From assembly GCA_036850595.1 (NCBI GenBank), contig CM072152.1, positions 6,901,640 to 6,965,639 of the forward strand: a DNA stretch of 64,000 bases. The letters run 5' to 3'. The notes beneath the pieces were generated by a model. It saw only the letters and a list, made by a program, of their open reading frames with translations, was not told where the DNA came from and did no database searches. Source of the DNA: Rhyacichthys aspro (lineage: Eukaryota; Chordata; Actinopteri; Gobiiformes; Rhyacichthyidae). Below are positions 1 to 13,149 of this stretch, piece after piece (position 1 is the first letter of the stretch; the number at the start of each line of letters is the position of its first letter). The translations under genes and the position numbers were made by a program.

Positions 1-200
1 GGCTCACCCAAGTTGCCAGATTGTCTTCACAGTGGAGAAGACCTATTTCACCCCAAGCTATTAATACCAACAAAAGTTCTCCAGAGTCCAACCTTGATGA
101 ATGACCCGAGCGGAGCCCCGAGAGCCCTCTGCCCAGTCTGAAGCCGCGCAGCGCACAACTACTGTACTTGTATTCAATGAACGGTGCACTTTATTCTACA
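1..200. other. GC-richer edge block, possible end of a non-coding element
   Basis: The first 200 bases are less AT-biased than the following kilobases and contain several CpGs between about 105 and 150. No open frame or splice pattern is visible. It may be the clipped end of a conserved non-coding block continuing to the left, but only its composition supports that. Confidence 0.25.
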
Positions 201-515
201 GTAGGCTACTATCTGTCTGTGGAGACACCAATCTCCTTAAAGCCTCTACTGCAGCCACAATATAGCTTCAATTGTAAAGCCCTTGTTTGAAATTGTTATA
301 GGCTATAAATATGTATAGAAATTCTAAAAGTTTCCATGAGGTCAAGAGATTGAATGATAAAATGTTAAAGTTATCAAATGCAGAATCTTTAAAGTGTAAA
401 GACTATAAAATAGACTCCAAGTTGAAATATATGTGATAAAATACTTTTGTTTTTTAAATTTTTTCTCCAGAAGCATTTTAAAACATATTTCTAAATGCAT
501 ATATTATGGACTATT

Positions 516-935
516 GGTGCATTCATGTGGTCTTCAGAAACTCGGCATTCTAAACCATAACAACAAGGAAGATGGACGCTAAGTCAAAAATGTGCTAGTG
601 TTATTTTTGAAATGAGTAAATACAGTCAAAGTAGAAATCATTAGCCTATTAGTAGCAGTTCAAGAAAAGGTAGCCTTATAAAAACATAAGAAGTTAACAT
701 AAAGTAAATTGAAAACTCTAAATATGAGACATAAATAAATATTACTACTATACTATATAAGCCTATATGGACAAAAAAAATAGTTGTACTGTCAAATTAT
801 CAACGTATTAATGTGGAACAGTTCGTATTAAATATTTTGAAATGATAGCCAACTCACCCAAGTTTCTGAGCTGTTGTTCCGACTTGAGCAGGCATTCTCA
901 GAAAAACGTGTTCCCAACAACCACATGAATGCACC
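516..935. mobile_element. Small inverted-repeat element (MITE-like)
   Basis: A 16-base word, GGTGCATTCATGTGGT at 516-531, returns as its exact reverse complement at 920-935, enclosing about 390 bases of AT-rich non-coding DNA. Perfect 16-base inverted ends around a short body are typical of a non-autonomous cut-and-paste transposon. I did not find a clear target-site duplication, and the true termini may lie a few bases outside the matched words. There is no coding capacity inside. Confidence 0.5.
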
Positions 936-3890
936 ATATCACCAACTGCCATTCTGTCAACAAGTTCTTTGATCATATCTTGAAATCAGTGCAGCTACTT
1001 TCAAACACTGTTGTAGTTTTTCACGTAGCCATTAGCCTCCTACCATTATACACTATACGCTCCAGCTATAAGTGAGTAAAAAGGCTTTTCAATGTAATAT
1101 CATTCTTAAAACTGTTCTACAAAGCAGGTTGAAAAGTATAGTCCAGAAATACATTACCGCTGATGTAGAGTGACTCAGCTTGTAGCTTTGCGCTATGCTA
1201 ACAGTTGTTTGTTTAATTTTGTGCATAACTGTTGACCAAAACAAAATGAACACTAGCCATTAGCCAACTAATTATGTTATAAGTAGCCTCCAATCTGTAT
1301 TTTGTTGTTGTTTGTTTTTTATTTTGTTGTTTAAAATCATTCAGTGAATAAGCTAAATACACCACAACAATGCTAGTGGTTACTAAAATGGCAGCTAACC
1401 TAGTGACTCATCTCAATGCTAAAGCACAAGTGTAAAAACTTAAAAGGAGCAACAGACAATTTCTGTCTACGCTGCATTAAATAACCCTTTCACATATTTT
1501 TCATCTAACAAAATTATTAAAATGAATATATATATATAGAGAGAGTATATTATTGGCCAAATGTTCCTCAAACATATCTCCAATTTTAGCCCGTTAGTGC
1601 TGAGCCTAATACATGTCATTAACCACAACCGTTCTGATAATAATAATAATAATAATATACATAATATTTAACTTCTTATATTTTTGTTGTCATTTTGCAG
1701 TCTTTAAACAAAATGTCAAATACCTTTGAAATATTCAGTCTGGTACACTCAAGGTTAAGAATAGGTTACTCAGCTAAAGGCCTTCTTGTAGCACTCTTAA
1801 TAAATTCTGTATAAAATACAGGAATGTTTAGTAAACCTAAAGAATAACATAAGCACTTATGGAATTCAGTGCAATAATTCCACAGCACAGAGTAGATATC
1901 TGTACATTGTTCCTGTCACTAATTGTGGGAATATGGTGCAAATGAACTTCGCCAACTGTACAATAAAGTGTTCATTCTGATGTAATGTGATCACACTGTT
2001 GGCCTCGGTGTCGATGGAAAAAGTTTTTAAGTTGAATGTTTATCTTAACACTAAAATGTACCACATGAAACTATGTCCACACTAATACATTTCATTGATA
2101 AAAACAGGGTTCTACAGTGAAAACAGTGTGTGCCAGTACACTCTCATAAACCTGATGCTGAACTCCTGGAAACATTAGAAAAAATGTGTTTCTCTGAGTT
2201 AAAGGTGTAATCTGCAAAATTTACAGGAAGCAACCTCCCATATAATTTCCCTTTTTTTCCTGAGTGTTGTGATTGGCTGAAAGAGACACTCAAAAATGAC
2301 TTTTCCCTTACATTAATATAGCATCATAGATGTGGAATGAAAAACAGATTTTCATTGTGTGTACTCAGTAGTTAAATTTACTCCTGTGTGGGTTATTCAG
2401 ATAGGATTTAAACAAACTGTTAATGAAAACAAACCATGTGTACAGCAACAATCTTCCCATTTTCCAAGTTAAAAGCAGATCAACACTACAAAGTCAGTTA
2501 GTAGCTTCATTCTCGGGAACCCATGGCTAGTTCGGACCAATGGTGTGACAGTGCCAGGTACATTTCTGACGACAAATCAACCGTTATTCAATTACTTTGA
2601 GATATACATAACATAACTTTCCCTCGGATAAAATGACCTTGTGACCAGCCAACCAGGTATTCATCTAGTGTACCTGCCCTTTCTTTGCAAAGCCCTTCCA
2701 GATGGTTCTGTGTATCGGTAACATAACTAGAAAACTTGGACCTTGGAGTACATGAATTCAGCATGAGGCTTGTATCTTGTGATTTGTAATTGACCATAAC
2801 AAATTCTGTATTGTTTGTATTGTATTGACAACCACTTAGTGTCCACGATCTGCAAATTGTCTATGTAGATCACCATTTTCAATCATTTTTGTCCAACCAC
2901 ACTAAACCCTGTAATAATGAAAATACAAATGTATAAGTCTGGACATAGACTGAGCCCCGGTGAACCCCCTTTGTTTTGTAAAGAGAATGTCTTTTGGTGC
3001 ACCTCACTCGGTTTCCGGATGGTTCGACGTCGGATTTTCTTGAGGAAGTGAAGAACCTCATCTTATTTCTGGACTATGTATAATAGAGACTATTCACAAC
3101 TGTTTATTCTTTAAGATGCTTTTAAAGACACTGGACTTGAACAAAAAATGAAACATATTTTATAAAATTAGGGTATGTTTTTGCTAGATGAATTGATTTA
3201 TAATGTATACAGCGAGTTCAGTCACTGGAAGGAGAAGAGAAGAAAAAAAAACAAAAAACAGATCTATTCACGTTTTATTTATTCATGCTCATTTGTTTTC
3301 CCAATAATACAACTCTGAGAGGTTTTATTACAGTTGATGAATCATCCATGTTGCTAATGATAAATCATAAATGTGCAAACTGTCCATAAATACACAATAA
3401 AGGAATGTTTGTCTGTGTGTGACTGCAACAGTGATTTCCTGCCTATTTATAAAACAATAGAGAGGCCAAGTCCCAGAGCACTACTTTCTCTGGCAGTGCT
3501 TGTAAATGTATGCGTGTTCCAAACCTCCAGGGAGCTGTAACCGCTGACTGCTAACAAAATACTCCACTGTTTTATGTTCATTTAAAGTGCCACTAACCAT
3601 TTTTGTCTGTGAATACTGTAACAAATGATGGTGAAGTGGGAAAGTGCCACTGGTGGTGACAGAGTTAGACACAGAAATCTAACTCCTCAGAGCTTACTGC
3701 AGTAGGACGTCAAAAACTGTTTTGATGAAAATGGCAGTGGTTTTGGAAATTTGGGGCAATAATATGAAAATCTTCCATGAGCAAAAGTAGGTACTTGGAG
3801 AAATAGTAATATAGTTGTTTATTTAAATCCATTTTCACCATTTTTTTCTTTCTCGTTTGCCTCATTTTCTCTCTTTTCCTTATAACATAT
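936..3890. other. AT-rich intergenic DNA, no gene seen
   Basis: This is low-complexity AT-rich sequence with a short AT/GA tract near 1527-1547 and an AAT trinucleotide run near 1638-1657. The open frames here are under 70 codons and have no recognisable content. A slightly more complex patch at about 2500-3060 shows nothing I can name. Confidence 0.6.
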
Positions 3891-3893
3891 AAT

Positions 3894-4330
3894 ATATAGG
3901 GGTCCCTTCATTTTGTGCTCCACCTGAATCCGCTGGACACAAAACATTCTCTTGTAAATATTGCCATAGAAATATATTGTTTATTTTTTTATGATTGCCT
4001 TTGAATTACTTCAGTCCTCACCAGTCATAACAAATGTTTTTGAATCTTCTGAATTATTAACCTCTTAAATGCCATTTTTAGCGATTAAAGTCTTTCTTTT
4101 CAAAGTAGATTTTTTTCCATTCATACATGCAAATTGGACTTTTTTGTGGGGGTATGATCTGAGCTTGGGGGTGTCAAAAATTGGCTGCAACATTGATCAT
4201 GATCAATTTTTATTTTTTGTGGAGTTTGTAAGTAATTTGCTCCACCCAAGTCCCTTGGACACAAAATATGTTCTTTTAGACATTGTTAGCAATGTCAGCA
4301 AATGCCAGCGATTAAAGCCTCTTTGTTTGT
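3894..4330 (+). repeat. Dispersed repeat, family A (two related modules)
   Basis: The stretch beginning GGGTCCCTTCATTTTGTGCT near 3900 is closely matched near 62706, about 58.8 kb away in the same orientation; the similarity runs about 145 bases, through GCCATAGAAATAT and into CATAACAAAT. A second, weaker copy of the GCTCCACC...GGACACAAAA core sits at about 4238-4270, so this locus carries the module twice. The phrase AGCGATTAAAG also occurs twice (about 4080 and 4306). There is no intact coding frame. It is probably a degraded transposon end or satellite-like dispersed repeat. Confidence 0.6.
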
Positions 4331-4789
4331 GTGTTTTGTTTTGTTTTTTAAACACACACACACACACAATCAAAAACAAAAACAACACATATCACCTATC
4401 CCATGTATTCAAATTTGAATTCTTGGGAGGATTCAATCCGTGGGACAATTGGTTTGGATGGACCTTTTTTTTTAAGAAAAGCAGGAAACGTCCCTAGATT
4501 GCAGCACTGAAAATCCCTCCCACTCTGGAAGTAACCAAAGTAGAAATGACACAAAGCTCATTTACCTCAAACAAGTATGTTAGTATGTATAAAATAAGCC
4601 ACTGACAACAGATCAAACCTACAAAGCTAAACTGAGGGGTTAGTTTTCACCACCACTGTTTGAAACATATTACATTTTTTCCAATTAAAGACATCGTCTC
4701 TGTTGGATAAAGCTAAAAAAAAAAAATATTGTGGAACTCCAACTCCAAATTTTCTTTGCTAATCTGGGGACAATCTGAACTTTTTGCAC
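4331..4789. other. AT-rich spacer with a short CA tract
   Basis: A short (CA)n run lies near 4354-4369, followed by AT-rich DNA with no gene or clear repeat boundary. Confidence 0.5.
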
Positions 4790-5460
4790 CACTCACTCAG
4801 GTTGATATCAATTGGCTCTGACGTCCTTAATGTCCGGTGCTAAGATTTTGAGTAAATTGCTTTTTTTTTTTTCTACTGTGGGAATGAGAATGAAACGGAG
4901 CACCATTCGGAGCTGAGTAATTGTCCTCTCCTTCACCTTAGGAGGGCTGTTCGGAGATAATCCTCTCCTCGCTGAAACAAGACGTAACACAACATCATTA
5001 ATCTCATTACTAAGGCCGTGTGCGTTAGCAGCCATCGAGTCCCACGCCCAATTATCAGCCGTGGCCCCTTCCCCGAGACGACACCGGGCCTAACAACCAT
5101 CTCGGCTGCCCCTCCGTTGACTTCCCAGAAAGCCGTTCTCTGCTACCGCTATCTTCTGCTTTGAATGTGTCCTCGGATGTCCCTGGGATGTCCCGCGCTC
5201 GAACACAAAGCCAGATGAGCGTTCCGCAGCCTCTTATCGCCTCGCAGCAGGTCCGCATCGCCAGGGAGCCCGAGACAATGCCGCCAAATTTAGACACGCC
5301 AACATTTATCGTCAAGTTCTTTTCCGTCATAAAATAGAAACAATACAAATTCATTAAGACGACTGGAATCAGTGTAAATCTCTGCACAGTTTTAATGAAG
5401 TCTTTGTGAACACTCGTGGAACAGTGCAAGAGTAGCGCTCCAAGGGTTGTAATTCCAACG
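4790..5460. promoter_or_regulatory. Candidate conserved non-coding element
   Basis: A sharp shift from AT-rich flanks to balanced, high-complexity sequence with many CpGs (5030-5290 especially). ATTA cores occur at about 4993-5015, with CCAATTATCAG near 5048. A 124-codon frame on the minus strand (5055-5429) has no recognisable domain and does not reach acceptable splice sites, so I read the block as regulatory rather than coding. Its conservation in other vertebrates is untested. Confidence 0.45.
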
Positions 5461-8199
5461 AGAAAACAATTGGTAAATGCTGTGAGAGGTGGCCACAGGG
5501 GATGGTTGCTTCCATTCTTTCTGCTTGATGCTCCATAGGTATTACTTTTGTTATGGATTATGCCTTAACTGCTGTTGGGATTTTTCAAGCTTGGCCAGAC
5601 ATTCCTGTTACTTTCACAGCAGTATTCAATCAGTAGAAATCCTGCCGGACCAAATGTCACGATTTATCGAAAACAGGCTACATAATAATTGTAGTTATAT
5701 GGCTGTCCCATTGCGTCCAGAAGCAGTCTATTCTGCACCCATTGGTATTGCCTCCAATAAAAGCTGTTACGGTAACTTAAGCATAAGACAAAAGACTGAA
5801 CAAAACCATTAATCATAATCTAATACTAGATTCACAAGAAAAGCAACAGTCAGTCATTATCATCCATTTATTACAGGTGACAAACAAATTTTAAGCTCCT
5901 TTTACTGTGTGAACATTTTAAGCAGATGTGAGAATGTTGTTGACATATATAATTTATGTTATGTAATTAATGTTTTGTTTTGTTTTTTGTTTTATCAATT
6001 TACAAAACGCAGAGTGAACAGATAAAAATATGGGTAATATTGACAGTGATCCCAGAACAAGGGGTCCTCCTGATGTGTTGGTGTAACTCTGATCACAACA
6101 TCATGGAGTCTGGCCTGGTCCTGTCTGGGATTACATTGTCTCCTTTTATTTTAGTCCAGTTTGACCTGGTTTTGTCTGAGATTCTCCAAATGTTTCAAAA
6201 GAACCTCCCAGATCCTTCAAAAACTGAGACAGTGCTGCTTGAACTGTTTTGGGTCAAAGTCACACCAAATTGATTGATTTGATTTAGAATTGTCTATTTC
6301 ACTTTGCATTTTGTAAACTAATAAAAGAAACAAATAATACTGAATATATCCAGACCTGCATCAAACTTGTGCACAGTACTGTATATACATGTATATATAC
6401 TGTAACTGCACATTTAAAAGTTTATTCTTACTAGATTAGTATCTCAAGTGTGGATCCATGACTGACAGAAGGAATAAAATTGTGAAATAAAAATCATTAT
6501 GTCATTAACTGTATATTAACGTATTTGTATTTAACATATTTGTTATAAGTGTTTGTTAAAAGAAATGTAATAAGGGATATTACTTATGGCCTGGAGTCAT
6601 TTGTGACATCACAAAATCTATAAAATCCTGCAGCAACTCCAGCGAACAGTTTCAGGAGCTGAGACAGTTAAAATCTTTAAAAGAGAAGTTCTTTACCAGC
6701 ATCCGTTTTGGTTTTTTGGGATTTGACAAAAAAGTAATTCTAATTTGATAAAGTAAAGAGAAAAACATGACAAGTGACCTTTACCAGAAAATACATCTCC
6801 TCTCTGTGTCTTCTTTCTCTGTCTACTCTGTTCATGTTCAGGTGCTTGCCTGTGTACATATGTGTATACTTCCATCATGCAGCGACTCACAAAAACGTAA
6901 ATATGCAAACAAATGTTTATTATAAATGTGTTAAAGACATATATCTAACAGAAATAGTGAAGTCACTTAAGTTATTCACCAGCTTTCTTTTTTAAGCTAG
7001 CCTTCAATGAGTAACAGCAACAGTGAGAGTTAAACTGCCACAGTGCACATTTTACACAAACAATATTATGTTTGGCATTTATACATAACTTAAATGTTGC
7101 TGCCGTGTAAATAACTCGTCAATTATTCATGAGGTAGAGGCAGACAAGGTTTAATTTAAATATAAAATTGAAATGAAATGCAGTCATGCAAACGTGAGAC
7201 GTGACATCCTGCTGAGTATGGTGTTTTCTCTGTCACATGACCAGATGCTCTCAGGATATGGTCTTAAGGCAAAAAAAATGGGTTGACATCAAGGCCAAAT
7301 GAGGAGATATATATGGAAAGATGTGTTGGTGTTTTTGTTTTTTTTGTTTTTATTTTGTAAGTTTTTTTCATCAGTCATACAACATAAACACAACAGGATG
7401 AATACCAGTGAAGCCATTTACCATTGACCACATATTACAGACACCTACTCAATATAGTCCCCTTTTCTCATGATTATCCAAATTGTAAAACCAATATATT
7501 GAATGAACAATACATTTTAACATTGTGTGGATCCCTACCAGGCTGCCTCTGTTGGCCTCAATCATGTGACTATGCCGCCTTCCTACAGATCTAAAAGTTA
7601 AAAACTGAAATCTAAAACTGTCAAATTAATAAATATAAATGCTCTTTACATATGAGAATATTTTTCGCTGAAAACGACAAGATTCTGTTGCACACACAGA
7701 TTCAGAAACTGGTTTATTTACTGCCACAACTCCTTTCTGTTCTGCAGAAATCTCTTAGCTTCAGTGTGTTTAGTTAGTAATAAGTGCACAAGTGTTTACC
7801 AAACAGACTGTGTGTGCCCACGAATGAATAATAAGCATTGTGCAAATGTTTGCTGCTTGGTAACAGATTTAAAGGTCCAATTATTCATGTGTTTGATCAA
7901 CATTAAGTCATTATATTGACAGTAAGATTTGAATTTGACATTATTCTTCTATTTTAATAAACGCCCATGCAAACCACTTTTAAAAGGAAATCATTAAGAC
8001 TTCAAAGTGTCACATGCATTTTGTGTTTGTATAGCTGAAAATATGTAGAAAAAAAATACAGTTCCTGAAGCTTATCGTATCCAGCTGCAAATATTTGTAT
8101 TCACCATTAAATAATAATCAGGCGTTACATTTTAAACTCTCATATCTCATATATAGGCCGGTTGCTACTGTTCTATGTGTAGCTACATGGTACAATATT
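5461..8199. other. AT-rich intergenic DNA, no gene seen
   Basis: Mixed AT-rich sequence. Open frames at 5489-5812 and 5980-6273 are about 100 codons long but resemble no family and lack supporting signals. A (T)n-rich patch lies near 7333-7357. Nothing else is defined. Confidence 0.55.
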
Positions 8200-8580
8200 T
8201 ATCATACTGTTTCGGGCCAAGTATATAGCCCTGCAGCACACCGCTCAATGTTGACAATCGATAGGACAGAAGAAACAGACTCTCTTAGCGAGTGTGTAAA
8301 CTCTTGGCACTCCCAGAGATACTAGCCCAATTTCGAAATCCGTTTAATAAAAAAAGAGCCCTGCTGGGTTGTGTTTGGATTGCATTCATGTCAAGCGGCA
8401 GCAACAAGGAGGAGATGTGAAGACCGGCGCTCATCAAAAGATCTTTAGTAAACTTCGAAGGGCACTTTAAAGTAGAGCATAAAATGTCAGCAGGAAGTTG
8501 ATGTAACTGACCTCAGACAAAAAACTTCTAACGTTAATGGATAAGGCTGCATTGGGAAACGAGAAGGCCTAGAGGCTTGT
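8200..8580. promoter_or_regulatory. Candidate non-coding regulatory block
   Basis: A balanced, non-repetitive interval in AT-rich surroundings, with CpGs near 8245-8300 and 8395-8460. ATCAAAAG followed closely by ATCTTTAG (about 8433-8448) resembles paired TCF/LEF-like cores. No reading frame is supported. The call rests on composition and motif texture only. Confidence 0.35.
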
Positions 8581-9934
8581 TTTATCTGGTGTGTCATAAA
8601 ACAAATATGTGAACTGTGTTTTATGTTTCAAATTAGAGACGTTGAGTTTACATTTGATCAGTCTTTAATAAGAGGGCTGGACAAGTTTAGCGGATAACTT
8701 AAATACAATATGTTTTACTTTAAAACTATGCTCATGGGAATGAAAGTTCAAAAAATACAATGTTCAACTTTTGATATATTGTGTGTTTGTCTCTCTCCTC
8801 AGCTCCTTTAATTAGTTATTTATTATTTATTTATTGTCTAAATATATCCTTTTCTTGTGTGCGTATGTAAAAAATGATGAAAGGAAATCAAGTATATCTG
8901 ATTTTCAAATAGTTTGCCCCATCAGCCCCAAACCTCTTGCCACATTACTGCTGTAATAACCCAGGAGGAGCTACAGCACCTTAAAGTCATACCCAAGCAT
9001 GACTAACACTGAACTTCTCAGATACAATCTGCCAAACATTATTGAGAAACTCAGACTAAGTACAAATAAAGCCCTGATAGTCACATTTAACATGCACTGA
9101 CAGCTGTTTAAATTGGAGTTTGTTTGTATCTACAGGGGCACAGACTGTCACTGCAATGAACATTTTGATTATATTGAAAATGCTTACTATGAACGTACTA
9201 TAAATTGCCCCTGGACTTATCAGACCAACAGAATTTTTTTTTTACTGACATTATACATAAAAGCACAGAAAAGTAATTCTTAAGCACAGGTACAAGTCTT
9301 GTTTACTCTTTTTACTGCAGAGCTACATAACAACTATTATATTTATTATGCGCTGAGCTCCTTCTGTTTATGTTTATATGTTCAGTGCACATTAATCAAC
9401 ATGAGTACATTAGTCCATCATGTAAATAGAATTAGCCCCCCCCCAAACAGAAACAAACACACACAAAAAAATAAACAAAAATACCACGCAAAAACAACAA
9501 ATTAAGAAAACATAAACATACAAAACAGTAAACGGTGAAATACCATACACAAAATGTAAATGTCTTAATTATATTACAATACATGAAATGTTTGTTTAAA
9601 AGAAGTTAACGAAGGAAGAAGAGAAAGAAAGGAAAAAAATAAATAAATAAATAAATATTGGCAGGTTGATGATAAAGAGAAATTCTAAAACTACGTCAGA
9701 GTTACTAACATTTCAAACATTTCAAACTGGGATATAAACTGTAAAAAAAAGCATCACCCTGTATTTTCAGACCACTATTATTTATTAAACACTATAGATA
9801 TACCTTTATTTAATGCATTAGTCCTATAAGTATCTCTTTTTGTGTAAATATAACAGGAATCATGAGTTCAGAAGTTCAGCACTCCTCAACATCCAGTGAA
9901 GTGATATTTACTTGTTTGTGCTGTCGTCTATTTT
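8581..9934. other. AT-rich DNA with an AAAT microsatellite
   Basis: An (AAAT)n tract lies at about 9636-9657, a run of ten C at about 9437-9446, and A-rich CA-containing DNA at 9450-9500. No gene or named repeat is seen. Confidence 0.55.
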
Positions 9935-10200
9935 AAGCGTCTGGCCCCGGTTTGGAGGCAGCAGGTAAATGAGCGCCGTGCAGACAGCTCTGTGGCCTCA
10001 GCCTGCAGCTCCTCCTCAAGGAACAGGAGCGATTCCCAGGTCAGATGGAAGTTCCAGGCTCATCCCTGCAGCTTTTCGTCCCAATCAGGCCTAAAAAACC
10101 TCCTCAGAGACACGAGCTGACGGCTTAATCAGGCCTCGTCTGTGGAAGCCAGTCAAACCGCTGCCGAGGTAAGACAGCGGTAAACAATGTGTCACATGTC
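9935..10200. promoter_or_regulatory. Candidate conserved non-coding element
   Basis: A GC-richer island of about 265 bases contains two occurrences of AATCAGGCCT (about 10084 and 10127) in a short interval, plus GCAGCTCCTCCTC near 10005. Its edges are abrupt against AT-rich flanks. There is no coding frame of note. The repeated AATCAGGCCT word may mark a duplicated binding site. Confidence 0.42.
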
Positions 10201-10604
10201 ATCTTTGGAGTTATAAAACATTTGAATGCTGTCTCTATGATACGTGGAAGGTTTTTGAATTGATACACTGACAGGAGAGTATGTGTATGTGAATTCGTAA
10301 TAGAAAAAAAAGAATGGTTTTTGGTTTTGTGCGCAAGAAATACGTCACGTTTCTCTTTGTGAAATGTTTTACGCTTTTAATCAAAAATCACACCCCTTTT
10401 GCATTTGATGAAACTGTTTAATCATTTCATCTGATTTGTGAAAAACTGCTCACTCGGGTAATAGCACAAAAACATAAATTGAGAAAAAGCAGAGAATGCA
10501 GGAGTGCTACTTGGATGTAAAGAATTCTTAAGATGATGTCCTTTTAGGTGCTCTTCAGTGTGGGGATCAATCTCAGACTTGTAAAAAACAGAACTCAAAA
10601 GATG

Positions 10605-10692
10605 ACAATTATAAAAAGCCTTTATTTAAACATGGCTAATTGATTAAAAAATGCCAACACGTTTCAGCTCTTAGGCCTTCATCTAAATGAAT
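10605..10692 (-). repeat. Dispersed repeat, family B, minus-strand copy
   Basis: Read on the minus strand this segment runs through CTGAAACGTGTTGGCA, then AGCCATGTT and AATAAAGGCTTTTT. The same order of words occurs on the plus strand at about 28671-28722 (CTGAAACGCGTTGGCA, AGCCATGTT, AATAAAGGCTTTTT). Such a tail ending in AATAAAGGC is common in fish 3' UTR-like or retroelement tails, as I recall it. The two copies here are diverged but clearly related. Confidence 0.6.
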
Positions 10693-10854
10693 AAATAAAA
10701 TAAATTGAGAAAATTAAAATGGAAATAAAGCATAAATTAGAATTAGATTAAAAAAAAGAATGTATTAGTATGATAACACTTTGACCTTTGGTTCCATCTG
10801 TGTGGGTGGAGTGAAACACAACAGTCTGCTGAGTCAACAATACAACAATTACTC

Positions 10855-10990
10855 AAGAAAAGTTGATTTATTTTTATTTGTGTATTCTACAATATCACAA
10901 CAGTTCCCTCAGAAAGCTTTACAGACTCTACCAGACAACATCCTCTGCCTTTGACCCTCCAGCAGCATTAAAAAGAACAACCAAGTCTTT
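10855..10990. repeat. Degenerate interspersed repeat (TTTATTT...CTTTACAG type)
   Basis: The stretch TTTATTTTTATTTGTGTATT followed by AGAAAGCTTTACAGACTC has the layout of a widespread teleost repeat whose intact form reads roughly 'tttatttgtatagcac...aaagtgctttaca'. A second example lies at 14640-14695. Assignment to a named family is from memory and uncertain. Confidence 0.4.
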
Positions 10991-11399
10991 TTCTAGTGAT
11001 AAATGGTTGTGTTCCAAGAAGAGACGAGGCTAAGTGTTGTACTTTTTTCCCCTTTTATTTCTCCTGTGGCTCTTGCTTCATGCATTAAACTATATTCACT
11101 GTCTCCATTGCATGAAACAAGCATGGAATTACATTAAAAAAACAGGAAAACTTGATCCATACCTCTCGATGGAAACATGGCATCAGGTCAGTTACAATAC
11201 TGTGATTCTTGGCAATATTTATAGCAGCACACATGTGACCCACACAAGCCTTAAATTTGAGAAAGAAAAAAAAAAGTCGACCTGCATAGCTCTGGAAATC
11301 CAAGTTATGGGTTTCAAAAGACAGTGTGATAAATTGCTAATGATCACTACTCAATAAATCCAGATGTTTGTTTTCTATTGTGATACATCTGATAAAGCA

Positions 11400-11665
11400 T
11401 GTGATAAGCGTGTACAAATTCCAAACATGATCTGTTATGAATTATTCATTGATGATGATCATGAGCATCAATCTGCGGCCACTCACTGAGCAAATCTAAT
11501 TATCCAACCGCTGGACAAAAAGAGCATCTTTATCAAACACTTTTAGACGATTAGAGATCTTTGATAGCGCTAATGTGTTTTGTTTGTCACGGGCTGTGCA
11601 TTGCAGCATATGCAGCATTAACGGGACCATTCAGGAGTCAGAGCTTCTCGATGAAATGTCTTCTA
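11400..11665. promoter_or_regulatory. Candidate conserved non-coding element with a long dyad
   Basis: A complex, balanced block. A near-perfect 21-base dyad (TGATGATGATCATGAGCATCA, read here as two overlapping arms) lies at 11450-11470, followed by CTAATTATCC near 11496 and AGAGATCTTTGATAGCGC near 11554. ATTATTCAT and TAATTAT cores suit homeodomain or POU factors. It is one of the best candidates for an ancient enhancer by eye, and no open frame competes with that reading. Confidence 0.5.
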
Positions 11666-13149
11666 CAAACCATAAAATACACACACAATGACTGTATTTT
11701 TTAATTTATAAGGTTAAAGAACAGCTATATTTATGTATTTGCTCAGAATTATTTTGATTCTTGAAAACTCAACCCAACTTTGCACAAATTCAGACCTGGT
11801 GAAACTGGTGCATAAAAGTTTTGTGAAAAAATAGAGTGAGAATTGTAATTGTAATGCATTGTTTAAACTTAACTGTTTTTACTTTTTTTTGTTTTTTACT
11901 TTAACTGTTACTTTTTGTGGTCGAATCACAACAAAAACTTTTTTTAAAAATCTCTTAATATTTTTAATTTTTCAGACAATTTTAATTGTTTTGTTGTTGT
12001 TTTTCCTTGTCTTTTTTTGTTTGTTTTTTGCCTCATCAATTCCTCTAAAGTGAACATGAAGCCGATTGGGTTGGATTTTTTTTGTTTGTTTGTTTTATCA
12101 CTGTCTTCCTTGACAATGCTAGTCTTGTTAAAAGGTGCATGTCTAATTTGCATAAATCAACAAAGCATGCTCCAAGGAAGCATCTTTGTTTCTGTTGGTC
12201 AATTTCATGCCCCATCACTTCAAACCAAGGTATCCCAGAGGTAATCCTTTATGACTCCTTTCTCAAATGAGGGTGGATCCACACCAAAAGTGACAAAATC
12301 ACTCGCCTCAGCTCAGCTCACTCTATTCACTTTGCCAGGTGTTTCTACCGAGGTTCAAGTCTCAGGTGTCTGTCAAATCCTGTTCTGTGTATGACTGTCA
12401 TTTTGGAGATGTCACTGCTCATTCACATAAAGGTGAGTTCTGCTGCACTCATGTCTTTGGATTCATGTCACACACATAGGGAATAAATAGTTGCCTTAGT
12501 CGGGGATGAACTCACCCTTTGTGTTTTTACTTTCTGCAGAGTCATTATCAGCATTAATTAAAGAAGATTTAGGAGACTAAAAGTTTCCATTTAATTTAAT
12601 TTAGCTTTTTTTTTTTTTTTAACAAATTAAAACTCAAAATAAACAAATCAATTGAATTTATTTCCCTGACTTGTCAAAGCCTTAGTTTTATATTGCAATA
12701 GTAAAGACACAGAATGAACCACATTTAGTTTAGCTAGACTTATAACTCCACAATTAATGCATATTTTATATTTTTGTACAGGCTTTTAAAAGAGTATAAT
12801 GTAAAAACAGCTTTTGTACTTGAGGTGGTTTTTTGAAGTCTTCAAAAAGAGTCTTACAACACATTTTATTGATTTGTGTAACATACCTTATTTGCCTTTT
12901 TTGTGACATTTCAGAATTAAATCAGGATAATTAAGTTAGAAGATAATTAAGATAAAAGCTGTCTCACAAAGTCTACGACTGTTGTGATTATTATACACCA
13001 CATGCAACCAATTCATTGCATTACTCGACACTTGGACGTTAAACCGTGCGACTGTGATCAAATCTGCACAGAATGGCCTAAACCACAACTGGGGAAAAAT
13101 GATAGTGTGTATATTTTTCACATTACGTTATGAAAAAATAAGGAAGCAG
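11666..13149. other. AT-rich DNA with poly-T tracts; small E-box patch
   Basis: Mostly poly-T-rich sequence (11885-12095, 12607-12621). An octamer core ATTTGCAT lies at 12146-12153. A less biased patch at 12270-12440 carries two CAGGTG E-boxes about 25 bases apart (near 12338 and 12364). No gene is seen. Confidence 0.5.

Larger units (their letters stand above)
10201..11399. other. Intergenic DNA between two candidate elements
   Basis: Apart from the two repeat fragments listed separately (near 10.61-10.69 and 10.86-10.99 kb) this is AT-rich DNA. The 107-codon frame at 11034-11357 is unrecognisable. Confidence 0.5.

Noticed and set aside
4069..4497. 142-codon plus-strand open frame rich in Phe
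   Set aside because: It runs through repeat family A and a CA tract; its Phe/His/Thr text reflects T-rich and CA-repeat DNA.
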